This document shows positions 51,666 through 59,746 of a DNA stretch of 64,000 bases, in pieces. The stretch is from contig CAZEWN010000015.1 of NCBI GenBank assembly GCA_964516135.1, positions 21,315-85,314 of the forward strand. Reading direction: 5' to 3'. Source of the DNA: 34-65-8 sp964516135 (GTDB taxonomy: Bacteria; Pseudomonadota; Alphaproteobacteria; Sphingomonadales; Sphingomonadaceae). Position 1 is the first letter of the stretch; every line of letters begins with the position of its first letter. The notes beneath the pieces were generated by a model. The model was not told where the DNA came from and made no database searches. It saw nothing but the letters and a program-made list of their open reading frames with translations. A program made the translations under genes and the position numbers.

Positions 51666-52201
51666 CGAGGATCCGACATTGCCGGTACTTCGCGCGCGGC
51701 ATCCCCCGGGTTGATGCCGGGCGCGGGAGCGGCGCTGATCGTTTCGACGCGGAGAGCCACCCGCCCGGCGCGCTCAACTGCGCGGATCAGCCGGGGATAA
51801 ACCCCGCACCGGCACAGATTTGGTATCGCCTCCGCGATTTCGTCGGCGCGGGGGCTGGCGTTCTTGCGAAGCAATGCCGCTGCCGCAATCGCGATGCCCG
51901 GGGTGCAAAATCCGCACTGGATCGCGCGTTCCGCGACCAGTGCCTGCTGGACTGGGTGTGAACGGTCACGCGACAACCCCTCGATCGTCGTCACCACCCG
52001 GCCTTCCGCTTCCGCCAGCGTGATCAGGCAGCTACGCAGCGCCTCGCCATCGACCAGCACCATGCATGCGCCGCAGTCACCATTGCCGCAGCCATACTTG
52101 GTGCCAGTAAGATTGGCCGCGTCACGCAGCGCGAACAGCAACGGGGTCGCGGGTTCCAGGTCAAAACGGACGGGTCGGTCGTTGACCGTCAAGCTGGGCA
52201 T
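51662..52201 (-). CDS. [2Fe-2S] subunit of a xanthine-dehydrogenase/IorA-type molybdoenzyme, apparently orphan
   Basis: 179 residues. Plant-ferredoxin cluster motif YGCGNGDCGACMVLVDG, then the second cluster domain QCGFCTPGIAIAA and NLCRCGVYPRLIRA. These are the small subunits of molybdenum hydroxylases such as isoquinoline 1-oxidoreductase. The large catalytic subunit (about 700 residues) and the FAD subunit are not on either side. It has an extra C-terminal tail of about 25 residues. It may work with a subunit encoded elsewhere. Confidence 0.88.
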   Translation of the reverse strand: MPSLTVNDRPVRFDLEPATPLLFALRDAANLTGTKYGCGNGDCGACMVLVDGEALRSCLITLAEAEGRVVTTIEGLSRDRSHPVQQALVAERAIQCGFCTPGIAIAAAALLRKNASPRADEIAEAIPNLCRCGVYPRLIRAVERAGRVALRVETISAAPAPGINPGDAAREVPAMSDPR

Positions 52202-52220
52202 CGGTGGCTATCCAATTCGC

Positions 52221-52979
52221 TCAGTCGCGCCAGCTCGGGTCGATTCTGTCAATCCGGCGCTGCCAAGCGGCGAAATCCGCAGCGCCCGGCCCGCCCGGCA
52301 ACCGGGTTTCACCGATATCGCGCTGATGCACCGCAATGACATCTTCTGAAACCAGGATCGGCTTGCCCATCGCATGCGTCGCCAGTTGAATCTCGCACGC
52401 CCGTTGCAGAGCCCACGCCTGGATGAACATCTCGCCGAGCGTGCGCCCCATGATCACCGGCCCATGGTTGCGCAGCATCAGGATGCGCTTGTCGCCCAGG
52501 TTCCGGAGCAGCCGTTCACCTTCCTCCGGTCGCACGGTCACCCCTTCGAAGTCGTGATAGCCGATCTGATTGACGAAATTGCAGGCGTAGAAATTGCTCG
52601 GCTCAAGCCCGCCCTCGCTCGCGCATACCGCCATCGTGGCGGTGGTATGCGTGTGGCAGATGGCGTGTGCCCAATCGAGATGGCGGTGAAAATAGGCGTG
52701 CTGGGTGAAACCTGCCTTGTTGACCGGGTAGTTGCCCGCAAGCACGTTCCCGTCGATGTCGATCTTGACCAGATTGCTCGCGGTCACCTCATCGTAGAGC
52801 AAGCCGTAGGGATTGATCAGGAAAGCGTGATCTTCCCCCGGCACTTTCAGGCTGATGTGATTGTAGATCGATTCCGACCAACCGAGGTGATCAAATATCC
52901 GATAGCAAGCCGCGAGGTCCTGACGCGCCTGCCATTCTGCTTCGCTACATTCCAATCGCGGTTTCAGCTGCGTCGCCAT
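52221..52979 (-). CDS. Class II aldolase/adducin-family protein
   Basis: 252 residues. Zinc-site residues in ICHTHTTATMAVCAS and MLRNHGPVIMGRTL, with YNHISLKVPGEDHAFLINPYG and GYHDFEGVTV in the usual order. The family includes fuculose- and ribulose-phosphate aldolases but also adducin-like proteins of unknown activity; the substrate cannot be told. AGGAG six bases before the ATG fixes the start. It may be co-transcribed with the [2Fe-2S] gene 19 bp downstream. Confidence 0.87.
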   Translation of the reverse strand: MATQLKPRLECSEAEWQARQDLAACYRIFDHLGWSESIYNHISLKVPGEDHAFLINPYGLLYDEVTASNLVKIDIDGNVLAGNYPVNKAGFTQHAYFHRHLDWAHAICHTHTTATMAVCASEGGLEPSNFYACNFVNQIGYHDFEGVTVRPEEGERLLRNLGDKRILMLRNHGPVIMGRTLGEMFIQAWALQRACEIQLATHAMGKPILVSEDVIAVHQRDIGETRLPGGPGAADFAAWQRRIDRIDPSWRD

Positions 52980-53088
52980 GGAAATCTCCTGTCGATTGCC
53001 TTTCGCCACCTATCGCATGACGGGGGCCGCGCGCACAAGCGCGAAGCCCCCTTCCCTCACGCGTGCGGCACGGTTACGCCGTTTGGCG

Positions 53089-54450
53089 ATGAGCGTCACG
53101 GCCCGACTGACACACGGCAGCATCCGTGGCCATCTGATCGAACAGACCCTGCCGATGATGATCGGTGTGGCCGCGTTGATGTCAGTCGGCCTGGTCAATG
53201 CCTATTTCATTGGGCGGCTGGGTGCGGACGAACTTGCCGCGGTGGCGTTCATCTTTCCCGTCACCATCGCCATCTCGAGCCTTGGCGTCGGGGTGATGGT
53301 CGGGATCAATTCGGTGATCGCGCGGGCCCTAGGCGCTGGCGACGTGAACCGCGCCGCACGGCGCGCGAACTTCGGCGCGGTTTTCGCGCTGGCGGTCGGC
53401 ATTGTACTCGGGATCGCGCAGTTCGCGGTAATCGAGCCGCTGTTCCGGTTGATGCAGGCGCCCGATGCGCTGATGCCGCTGATCGCTGAATACATGCGGC
53501 CCTATTCGCTTGGCCTGCCCATGCTTATGCTCCAGATGGGTCTAAACGGCGTGTTGCGTGGCCAGGGTGAAGCACGCGCCACCGGCTATATCGGCGTGTG
53601 CTACGCCGCCACGAACTGGGTGCTTACCCCCGTACTGATCAATGGATGGATGAGCATTCCAGCGCTGGGCGTGGCGGGCGCGGCTTGGGCCGCGAACATC
53701 GGTTTCGCCCTCGCGGCCGGGCTGGCGCTACTGCTGATAGCGCGCACCCCCTTGCCGATCCGCCCAGGACTGATCCGCGAATGCCGCGTCGGCGAATCGG
53801 CTGGCGCGATCTTGCGCGTGGCCGGCCCAGCGGCATTCTCCAACGCGATCAACCCGATCGGCCTGATGGTGCTCACTGCGCTGCTCGCTACCCAAGGTAA
53901 CGCGGCCATCGCCGCTTTCGGGGCCGCTGGACGCATTCAATCCTTCGCGGTCGTTCCGCTGCTTGCCCTGTCGGGTTCCATTGGCGCCATCGTGGGGCAG
54001 AATTGGGGAGCCGGTCAATACGTCCGCGCGCGTCGGGCGATGTGGGAGGCAGGGTTGTTCGCCGGGGCTTACGGCCTCGCCATCGCCGCCGTGCTGTTCG
54101 CCTTCGGCGACCCGCTCGCACAACTGTTCACCGACGATCCTGCCGTGGAGCGAGAATTCAAGCGCTATCTCGCGCTGTCGGTCTGGGGCTATGGGGGCTT
54201 CGGGGTGCTGATCACCGCCAATGGCGCGCTCAATGCGATCGACCGCGCGCGTTTCGCACTGGCGCAGAGCTTCGCCCGTGTCTTCCTGCTGATGCTGCCG
54301 TTCGCCTGGCTCATGCGGGGCGCGTGGGGCGCCGATGCGATCTACGCGGCGGAACTGGTCGCCAACGTGGGCGGCGGCGGGCTGGCCGGGTGGATCGTAT
54401 GGCGAATGCTGCGCCGCCCGGATGCCCGCGCCCCGGTGATTGTTCGTTAA
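53089..54450 (+). CDS. MATE-family multidrug/metabolite exporter
   Basis: 453 residues, about twelve membrane spans in two homologous halves (GADELAAVAFIFPVTIAIS, GLNGVLRGQGEARATGYIGV, AAFGAAGRIQSFAVVPLLAL, GQNWGAGQYVRARRAM). Cation-coupled efflux is the family activity; the substrate is unknown. Start MSVTARL chosen; longer frames overlap the divergent aldolase promoter. Confidence 0.9.
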   Translation: MSVTARLTHGSIRGHLIEQTLPMMIGVAALMSVGLVNAYFIGRLGADELAAVAFIFPVTIAISSLGVGVMVGINSVIARALGAGDVNRAARRANFGAVFALAVGIVLGIAQFAVIEPLFRLMQAPDALMPLIAEYMRPYSLGLPMLMLQMGLNGVLRGQGEARATGYIGVCYAATNWVLTPVLINGWMSIPALGVAGAAWAANIGFALAAGLALLLIARTPLPIRPGLIRECRVGESAGAILRVAGPAAFSNAINPIGLMVLTALLATQGNAAIAAFGAAGRIQSFAVVPLLALSGSIGAIVGQNWGAGQYVRARRAMWEAGLFAGAYGLAIAAVLFAFGDPLAQLFTDDPAVEREFKRYLALSVWGYGGFGVLITANGALNAIDRARFALAQSFARVFLLMLPFAWLMRGAWGADAIYAAELVANVGGGGLAGWIVWRMLRRPDARAPVIVR

Positions 54451-54454
54451 CCAT
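54447..54454 (+). promoter_or_regulatory. CtrA-type 8-mer TTAACCAT before cheA
   Basis: TTAACCAT lies 39 bp upstream of the cheA ATG, overlapping the MATE stop. It matches the short CtrA motif described in Caulobacter. In sphingomonads and relatives CtrA controls motility and chemotaxis genes, so a role here is plausible. Confidence 0.35.
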
Positions 54455-54493
54455 CTTGCCGCATAGCTGCCCTGATCGAATAGGGGCGAGGCA

Positions 54494-56842
54494 ATGGACG
54501 ATCTGCTGGCGGATTTCGTGGCCGAAACCCGCGAGATGCTGGAAGCAATCGGGGGCGAACTGGTGGCCTGGGAGGCTGATCCGGGCGATCGCGCGCGTCT
54601 CGATGCAATTTTCCGGTTCGTCCATACCGTCAAGGGGAACTGCGGGTTCTTCGACTTCCCTCGGCTCGAGAAGCTGAGCCATGCCGCCGAAGGCGCATTG
54701 GCAGAAGTGCGCGCGGGTCGCCGTTCGCCGGGCGCCCATCTGGTCAACGGAGTGCTCGCGATTATCGACCGGATTGCCGAGATCGTCGATGCGATCGAAG
54801 CGGGGGAATCCGTGCCCGAGAACGGCGATGAACGCCTGATCGCGGCGCTTGAGCCAGAGCCCGACCACGACGTTTCAGAACAGCTCGACACCGCCGAAAC
54901 GCATGCCGGACGCAAGCCTGCCACGGCCAATGGTGCGGCCCGCACAATCCGCCTGCCCGTCGATCTGCTCGACCGTTTGATGAGCGGCGTTTCCGACATG
55001 GTTCTGGCCCGCAACGACCTCGCCCGCCGTTTGCGCGAGGCTGGCAATCAACCCAGCATCGACGGCCCGTTCGAACGGCTTTCCGCGATCCTAGACGATG
55101 TGCGCGAAGGCGTCACCCGCATGCGCATGCAGCGGATCGAGCACCTCTACAATCCCCTGCCGCGGTTGGTACGCGACCTATGCGCCGAGCTGGGCAAACA
55201 GGTGATGATCGACCTCGAGGGCGGCGATGTGGAGCTCGATCGCGAAATGATCGAAACCGTCCGCGATCCGCTGACCCACATCATCCGCAACGCGATCGAC
55301 CACGGAATCGAGGCGCCAAGTGAGCGCCTGGCACGGGGCAAGCGCGAGATCGGTTTGCTGAGCATTACAGCGCGGCAAGCCGGCAATCGCATTGCCCTCG
55401 TGATCCGGGATGACGGTGGCGGGTTCGACATCGACCGCATTGCGGGCAAGGCCGTGGCAGGAGGCATCGCGGATCAGGCGAGGATCGATGCGATGACCCG
55501 CCAGCAGAAACTCGAGCTGGTGTTCGAACCTGGCCTTTCGACCGCCGATGCGGTCAGCGGCGTTTCCGGTCGCGGAGTGGGCATGGACGTGGTCCGCGCC
55601 AACATCGAGCGCGTGGGCGGCACGATCGAGATCGATAGCGAACCGGGCCAGGGTACGGTCCTGACCTTGCAACTCCCATTAACGCTCAGCATCATTGCTG
55701 CGTTGACCGTCAGTTGCAACGGCGCCCGATTTGCCGTGCCGCGATCCTACATTGAAGAGATAGCCCGCGCCACGTCGGCTGCCATACAGCTGGAAACGTT
55801 GGGTGATTCGTCATTTGCAATGTTCCGGAATGCCCGGATTCCCTGCATTCGCCTGGCCACAGTGCTTGGGCTAGAAGACTGCCGGCCGCTCGATCAATCG
55901 ACCTTCGTATTTGTGCGCCTGGCGCGCGGCGACCTCTACGCACTCGCGGTCGACCGGGTGCTCGACAACGAAGATCTGGTGATCAAGCCGCTCGCTCCGG
56001 CGATCATGGCAACCGGCATCTATTCGGGCTCGACGCTGCTCGATGATGGCAATCCGATACTCATGCTCGATATGCCAAGCATCGCACAGGCGTACGGGCT
56101 CGGCACTCAGGGAGCGAGCGCAAGGTCGCCGGTCCAGCTCGCAGCGGGCGATATAGCGCACGGAGAAGGGGCGCAGGTGATTCTTTTCGTCGATCTGGCC
56201 GGACGTCGACGCGCGGTACGAATGGAGCAGGTTCGCCGCATCCAGTCACTCGATCCCGATGCGATCGGCCACGAAGGCGGCCTGTTCCATGCGGTGTGTG
56301 ATGGCGCGATTCTTCCGCTCGATGGGCTGGCAAGCGGAACCCCACCGGCAGACCGCGTGACGGTGCTGCGCCTGGGAGATGGTTCATCGGAACTGCTGTT
56401 TGCCGTCGACACCATCGAAAACACCGCCGCGCTTCCCGAAAGCATTTTCCCAGTCGCCGATGACGATCTGCTGGAAGGCACCATCTTGATAGACGGTTCG
56501 ACCGCTGGGGTAATCGACGCCCATGCCTTGTTCGCGCGTCATTCCGACCGGCTGCATCGCCGCAGGACATTGCGCTGCAAGTTGCCGGGCGACGACGAAT
56601 GGGTACGCAATTTCCTCGCCCCTCTGGTTGAAGGCAATGGGTACACGCTGGTTGATGGAGAGGACGAGCCCGCCGACCTGACGTTTCAGATCGGCGCCGC
56701 CGATACGGGATCGACGGGAAGAGGCCAGGTCATTCGGCTCCGCTCCGATGCCCGGCCCGATGGGGCCGATGCCACGACCATCTATCGGTACGATCGCGAC
56801 GCCCTGCTCAACGCGTTGAAAAACGTGGCAGGGGGCGCCTGA
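54494..56842 (+). CDS. cheA: Chemotaxis histidine kinase CheA with extra C-terminal domains
   Basis: 782 residues. N-terminal Hpt domain with phospho-acceptor His44 in RFVHTVKGNCGFFDFPRLEK; no clear P2 domain; dimerisation helices (about 150-210); kinase with N-box HIIRNAIDHGIEAPSERL, DDGGGFDIDRI and GRGVGMDVVRANIERVGG; a CheW-like regulatory domain (about 395-530). A further region of about 250 residues reads as a second CheW-like domain followed by GDDEWVRNFLAPLVEGNGYT, which resembles a receiver domain that has lost its acidic and phospho-acceptor residues. First gene of a che operon; it phosphorylates CheY and CheB. Confidence 0.93.
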   Translation: MDDLLADFVAETREMLEAIGGELVAWEADPGDRARLDAIFRFVHTVKGNCGFFDFPRLEKLSHAAEGALAEVRAGRRSPGAHLVNGVLAIIDRIAEIVDAIEAGESVPENGDERLIAALEPEPDHDVSEQLDTAETHAGRKPATANGAARTIRLPVDLLDRLMSGVSDMVLARNDLARRLREAGNQPSIDGPFERLSAILDDVREGVTRMRMQRIEHLYNPLPRLVRDLCAELGKQVMIDLEGGDVELDREMIETVRDPLTHIIRNAIDHGIEAPSERLARGKREIGLLSITARQAGNRIALVIRDDGGGFDIDRIAGKAVAGGIADQARIDAMTRQQKLELVFEPGLSTADAVSGVSGRGVGMDVVRANIERVGGTIEIDSEPGQGTVLTLQLPLTLSIIAALTVSCNGARFAVPRSYIEEIARATSAAIQLETLGDSSFAMFRNARIPCIRLATVLGLEDCRPLDQSTFVFVRLARGDLYALAVDRVLDNEDLVIKPLAPAIMATGIYSGSTLLDDGNPILMLDMPSIAQAYGLGTQGASARSPVQLAAGDIAHGEGAQVILFVDLAGRRRAVRMEQVRRIQSLDPDAIGHEGGLFHAVCDGAILPLDGLASGTPPADRVTVLRLGDGSSELLFAVDTIENTAALPESIFPVADDDLLEGTILIDGSTAGVIDAHALFARHSDRLHRRRTLRCKLPGDDEWVRNFLAPLVEGNGYTLVDGEDEPADLTFQIGAADTGSTGRGQVIRLRSDARPDGADATTIYRYDRDALLNALKNVAGGA

Positions 56843-57279
56843 TGGCCGAGTTGTTCCTGATCGCGGAGATTGCTGGCCGCCGTGCCGCCATCGCTTCCGC
56901 GGATGTCCAGTCCGTTATCGAGGTCGGGCATGTCGCCCCCGTACCGCGTGCACCAGCCTTTGTTGCAGGATTGACCGCGCTGCGCAGCCGCGCGCTCACC
57001 GTGATCGATGCCCGCCGCGCACTGGGCCTGTCCGCAAGCGATATGGACGACGACGGACGGGCGGTGGTGAGCCGGATTGACGGACATCTTTACGCGATCA
57101 CCGTCGATCGCGTGGTGGACGTGCTCGAAGCCATCCGGGTTGCGGACCGACCTGACGCAGAACTGGGCGCTTGCTGGCAGCGGGTCAGCCGTGGCGTCGT
57201 CGAAACGCGCACCGGGCCGGCTTTGGTCATTGATCTCGCGGCGATTGTCGCGGGTCCACGCGAAGCGGGGGCGAGATGA
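56842..57279 (+). CDS. cheW: Chemotaxis coupling protein CheW
   Basis: 145 residues, single CheW domain: FLIAEIAGRRAAIASADVQS, ALRSRALTVIDARRALGL and a C-terminal GPALVIDLAAIV. It bridges chemoreceptors and CheA. Its ATG overlaps the cheA TGA (TGATG), so the two are made together. Confidence 0.9.
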   Translation: MAELFLIAEIAGRRAAIASADVQSVIEVGHVAPVPRAPAFVAGLTALRSRALTVIDARRALGLSASDMDDDGRAVVSRIDGHLYAITVDRVVDVLEAIRVADRPDAELGACWQRVSRGVVETRTGPALVIDLAAIVAGPREAGAR

Positions 57280-57343
57280 CGCGCGTAAGCCGAACATTAA
57301 CCTGCGAACGTTACCACACTTATCGCAACAAGGGATCGCGAAA

Positions 57344-57709
57344 ATGAAGAGCTGTCTGATCGTCGATGATTCGAGGGTGATCCGCAAGGTATCGCGTCAT
57401 ATCCTCGAATCCCTCGGATTCGAGGTCGACGAGGCGGAGAATGGACAGGTCGGCCTGGTGCGTTGCGAACAGGCAATGCCGGACCTGATCATGCTTGACT
57501 GGAACATGCCGGTGATGACCGGCATCGAATTCATTGTTCAGCTTCGCCGTCGGCCCGGCGGTGACAAGCCCAAGGTCGTTTTCTGCACTACCGAGAACGA
57601 TGTCGCGCATATCCGCGAGGCCATCAGCGCAGGTGCCGACGAATACGTCATGAAACCGTTCGACCATGAAACCCTTCAGATAAAACTTCAGCTTGTCGGC
57701 ATGGCCTGA
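57344..57709 (+). CDS. cheY: Chemotaxis response regulator CheY
   Basis: 121 residues, a single receiver domain. Acidic pocket DD at residues 8-9, phospho-acceptor Asp52 in LIMLDWNMPVMTG, Thr82-83 in CTTE and Lys104 in YVMKPFD are all present. AAGGGA precedes the ATG. It would carry the CheA signal to the motor or another output; no flagellar genes are in the window. Confidence 0.92.
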   Translation: MKSCLIVDDSRVIRKVSRHILESLGFEVDEAENGQVGLVRCEQAMPDLIMLDWNMPVMTGIEFIVQLRRRPGGDKPKVVFCTTENDVAHIREAISAGADEYVMKPFDHETLQIKLQLVGMA

Positions 57710-57719
57710 GGGCCGTTCC

Positions 57720-58811
57720 GTGGACACCCGCCCCAGCCCAACCGGCACGCTGACGCGCCAGCGTGACGAACGTCGCACGGGGCGTGTGCGCGTGATGATC
57801 GTCGACGATTCGCTGATCGTCCGATCGGTGCTGTCTCGAGCGCTCACCGCCGAGCAAGGCTTCGACATCGTCGCCAAGATCGGTAGCGCCGAACTGGCGC
57901 TGGCCCAACTTGCCAATGCCGCCGCGGACGTGATCCTGCTCGATCTCGACATGCCCGGCATGGGGGGGTTGGAAGCCTTGCCGCGCATCCTCGCCGCCGA
58001 CCGCCACACTCAGGTGCTGGTCGTGTCGTCGCTCACCGACATTGGTGCGGAACATACGCTCGCGGCGCTTTCGATGGGCGCGGCCGATACACTGCTCAAA
58101 CCCAGGTCGGGAGAATTCGACGAAGCCTATCGCGACCTGCTGGTCGCCAAGGTTCGCGCGCTCGGGGTCGCCAACCAGGCACGCCGAGCGCCTGCCCGCG
58201 CCACCCCGGCCCGGCCTCGGCCGAGCCCGGCGCATATAGCGGCGATCGCAATCGGCGCATCGACGGGTGGGGTCCACGCGCTCGGCATCCTCCTGCGGAA
58301 CCTTCCGAACCGGGTTACCGCGCCGATCCTGATCACCCAGCATCTTCCAGCAAGCTTCATCGAGGTGTTCGCGCGCCAGATCGAAACAGCCGCGCATCGC
58401 CCGACGTTCGTGGCAGAAGACGGCATGGCTCTGAAAGACGGCCATATCTACGTCGCTGGCGCCACCGGGCACATGATCGTTGCCCCCCATCACGACGGGC
58501 TGGTCATCGCGACAGACCACGCGCGCGCGCCCAGCGGATGCCTGCCTTCTGTCGACCCCCTGTTCGCTGCACTCGCGCGCCATGCAGGCCCGCGCGGCCT
58601 CGCCGTGATCTTGTCCGGCATGGGACGCGACGGGACGCTCGGCGCAACCGAACTGGCGGCGGCAGGTGGCACGATCCTGATTCAGGACAAAGGAAGCTCG
58701 GCAGTTTGGGGGATGCCCGGCAGTGTTGCCGATGCCGGGGTGGCGCACGCGATGTTGCCACCCGATCTGCTCGCCCTGCGTATTGCCGCACTGTGCGGGC
58801 GATGCCAATGA
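57720..58811 (+). CDS. cheB: Chemotaxis methylesterase/deamidase CheB
   Basis: 363 residues. Receiver domain (about 22-140) with Asp75 in VILLDLDMPGMGG, a Pro/Arg/Ala-rich linker (about 155-180) and the methylesterase domain with Ser in AIGASTGG, His in TQHLPASF and Asp in SGMGRDG. It removes methyl groups from the chemoreceptor. I chose the GTG at 57720, eight bases after a GAGG, ten bases behind cheY. Confidence 0.92.
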   Translation: MDTRPSPTGTLTRQRDERRTGRVRVMIVDDSLIVRSVLSRALTAEQGFDIVAKIGSAELALAQLANAAADVILLDLDMPGMGGLEALPRILAADRHTQVLVVSSLTDIGAEHTLAALSMGAADTLLKPRSGEFDEAYRDLLVAKVRALGVANQARRAPARATPARPRPSPAHIAAIAIGASTGGVHALGILLRNLPNRVTAPILITQHLPASFIEVFARQIETAAHRPTFVAEDGMALKDGHIYVAGATGHMIVAPHHDGLVIATDHARAPSGCLPSVDPLFAALARHAGPRGLAVILSGMGRDGTLGATELAAAGGTILIQDKGSSAVWGMPGSVADAGVAHAMLPPDLLALRIAALCGRCQ

Positions 58812-59698
58812 CCGGCCACGAGGCTTCACGACGCGTCGTGACCGACCTGCTCCACGCCCGGACCGGACAGCAACTGTCCGAAGATCGTCGTTGGCGGATC
58901 GAATCGGCGCTTTCCGGTCTGTTCCGGGCCCATCGTATTTCCAACGTCGATCAACTGGCCTGCCTGCTCGCCATGCCCGGTGCGGAGGACTTGAGCCGCG
59001 AGGTGGTCGATGCCCTGCTGAACAATGAAACCTATTTCTTCCGTGATCGCGCGATGTTCGATCATCTTGCGCGAAAGGTGCTCCCCGACCTCGCAGCCCG
59101 CCGCACGGCGACGCGCCGGTTGCGGATCTGGTCGGCCGGCTGTTCGACTGGGCAGGAAGTGTACACCTTGGCCATGCTGTTCGCCGACCAGCCGGAGCGC
59201 TGGCGCGGATGGCGGATCGAGATCGTCGGGAGCGACGTTTCGAGCCGCGCGATCGAGGTGGCGCGCCGGGCTTGTTACAGCCAGTTCGAAATCCAGCGGG
59301 GGCTTGGGGTGGGGCAAATGCTCACCTGGTTCCGTGAAACCGACGCGGGCTGGCAGCCGCACCCGCAACTGCGCGCCATGGTCCGTTTCGAGCAGCGCAA
59401 TATTCTCGACCCCGAAATACGCATCGGCAGCTATGACCTGGTCTTGTGCCGCAACGTGCTGCTGTATTTTGACGCGGCGACGCGCGCGATCGCATTCGAG
59501 AGGCTTGACCGGGCACTTGCGCCTGAAGGCTGGGTGATGCTCGGTGCCGGTGAAACCGTGGTCGGCCGCACTGGCATCTTTGCGCCGGTCGAGGGCAATC
59601 AAGGCCTGTTCCAGCGCGCATGCGAACGGGTGGAGCGACGCGCGCGCCCGCCGGCGGGCTCCGACCGCAGGGTAAATTCCGGCTTAACGGTTCCTTAG
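58808..59698 (+). CDS. cheR: Chemotaxis receptor methyltransferase CheR
   Basis: 296 residues. NNETYFFRD, the SAM motif IWSAGCSTGQEVYTLAM, SDVSSRAIEVARRACY and LCRNVLLYFD are standard CheR. It methylates Glu residues of chemoreceptors. The ATG overlaps the cheB stop (ATGA); another ATG two codons earlier is possible. Overlaps a CtrA-like site at its 3' end. Confidence 0.92.
   Translation: MTGHEASRRVVTDLLHARTGQQLSEDRRWRIESALSGLFRAHRISNVDQLACLLAMPGAEDLSREVVDALLNNETYFFRDRAMFDHLARKVLPDLAARRTATRRLRIWSAGCSTGQEVYTLAMLFADQPERWRGWRIEIVGSDVSSRAIEVARRACYSQFEIQRGLGVGQMLTWFRETDAGWQPHPQLRAMVRFEQRNILDPEIRIGSYDLVLCRNVLLYFDAATRAIAFERLDRALAPEGWVMLGAGETVVGRTGIFAPVEGNQGLFQRACERVERRARPPAGSDRRVNSGLTVP
59684..59698 (+). 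promoter_or_regulatory. CtrA-like site TTAA-N7-TTAG before the GGDEF-EAL gene
   Basis: TTAACGGTTCCTTAG has one mismatch to the CtrA consensus TTAA-N7-TTAA. It covers the cheR stop and lies 48 bp upstream of the GGDEF-EAL start, the right distance for promoter control. Confidence 0.4.
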
Positions 59699-59746
59699 GC
59701 GGAAAACGCTAATCCCATGCCTTGAAAGGACTTTGAGGGGAGCACG

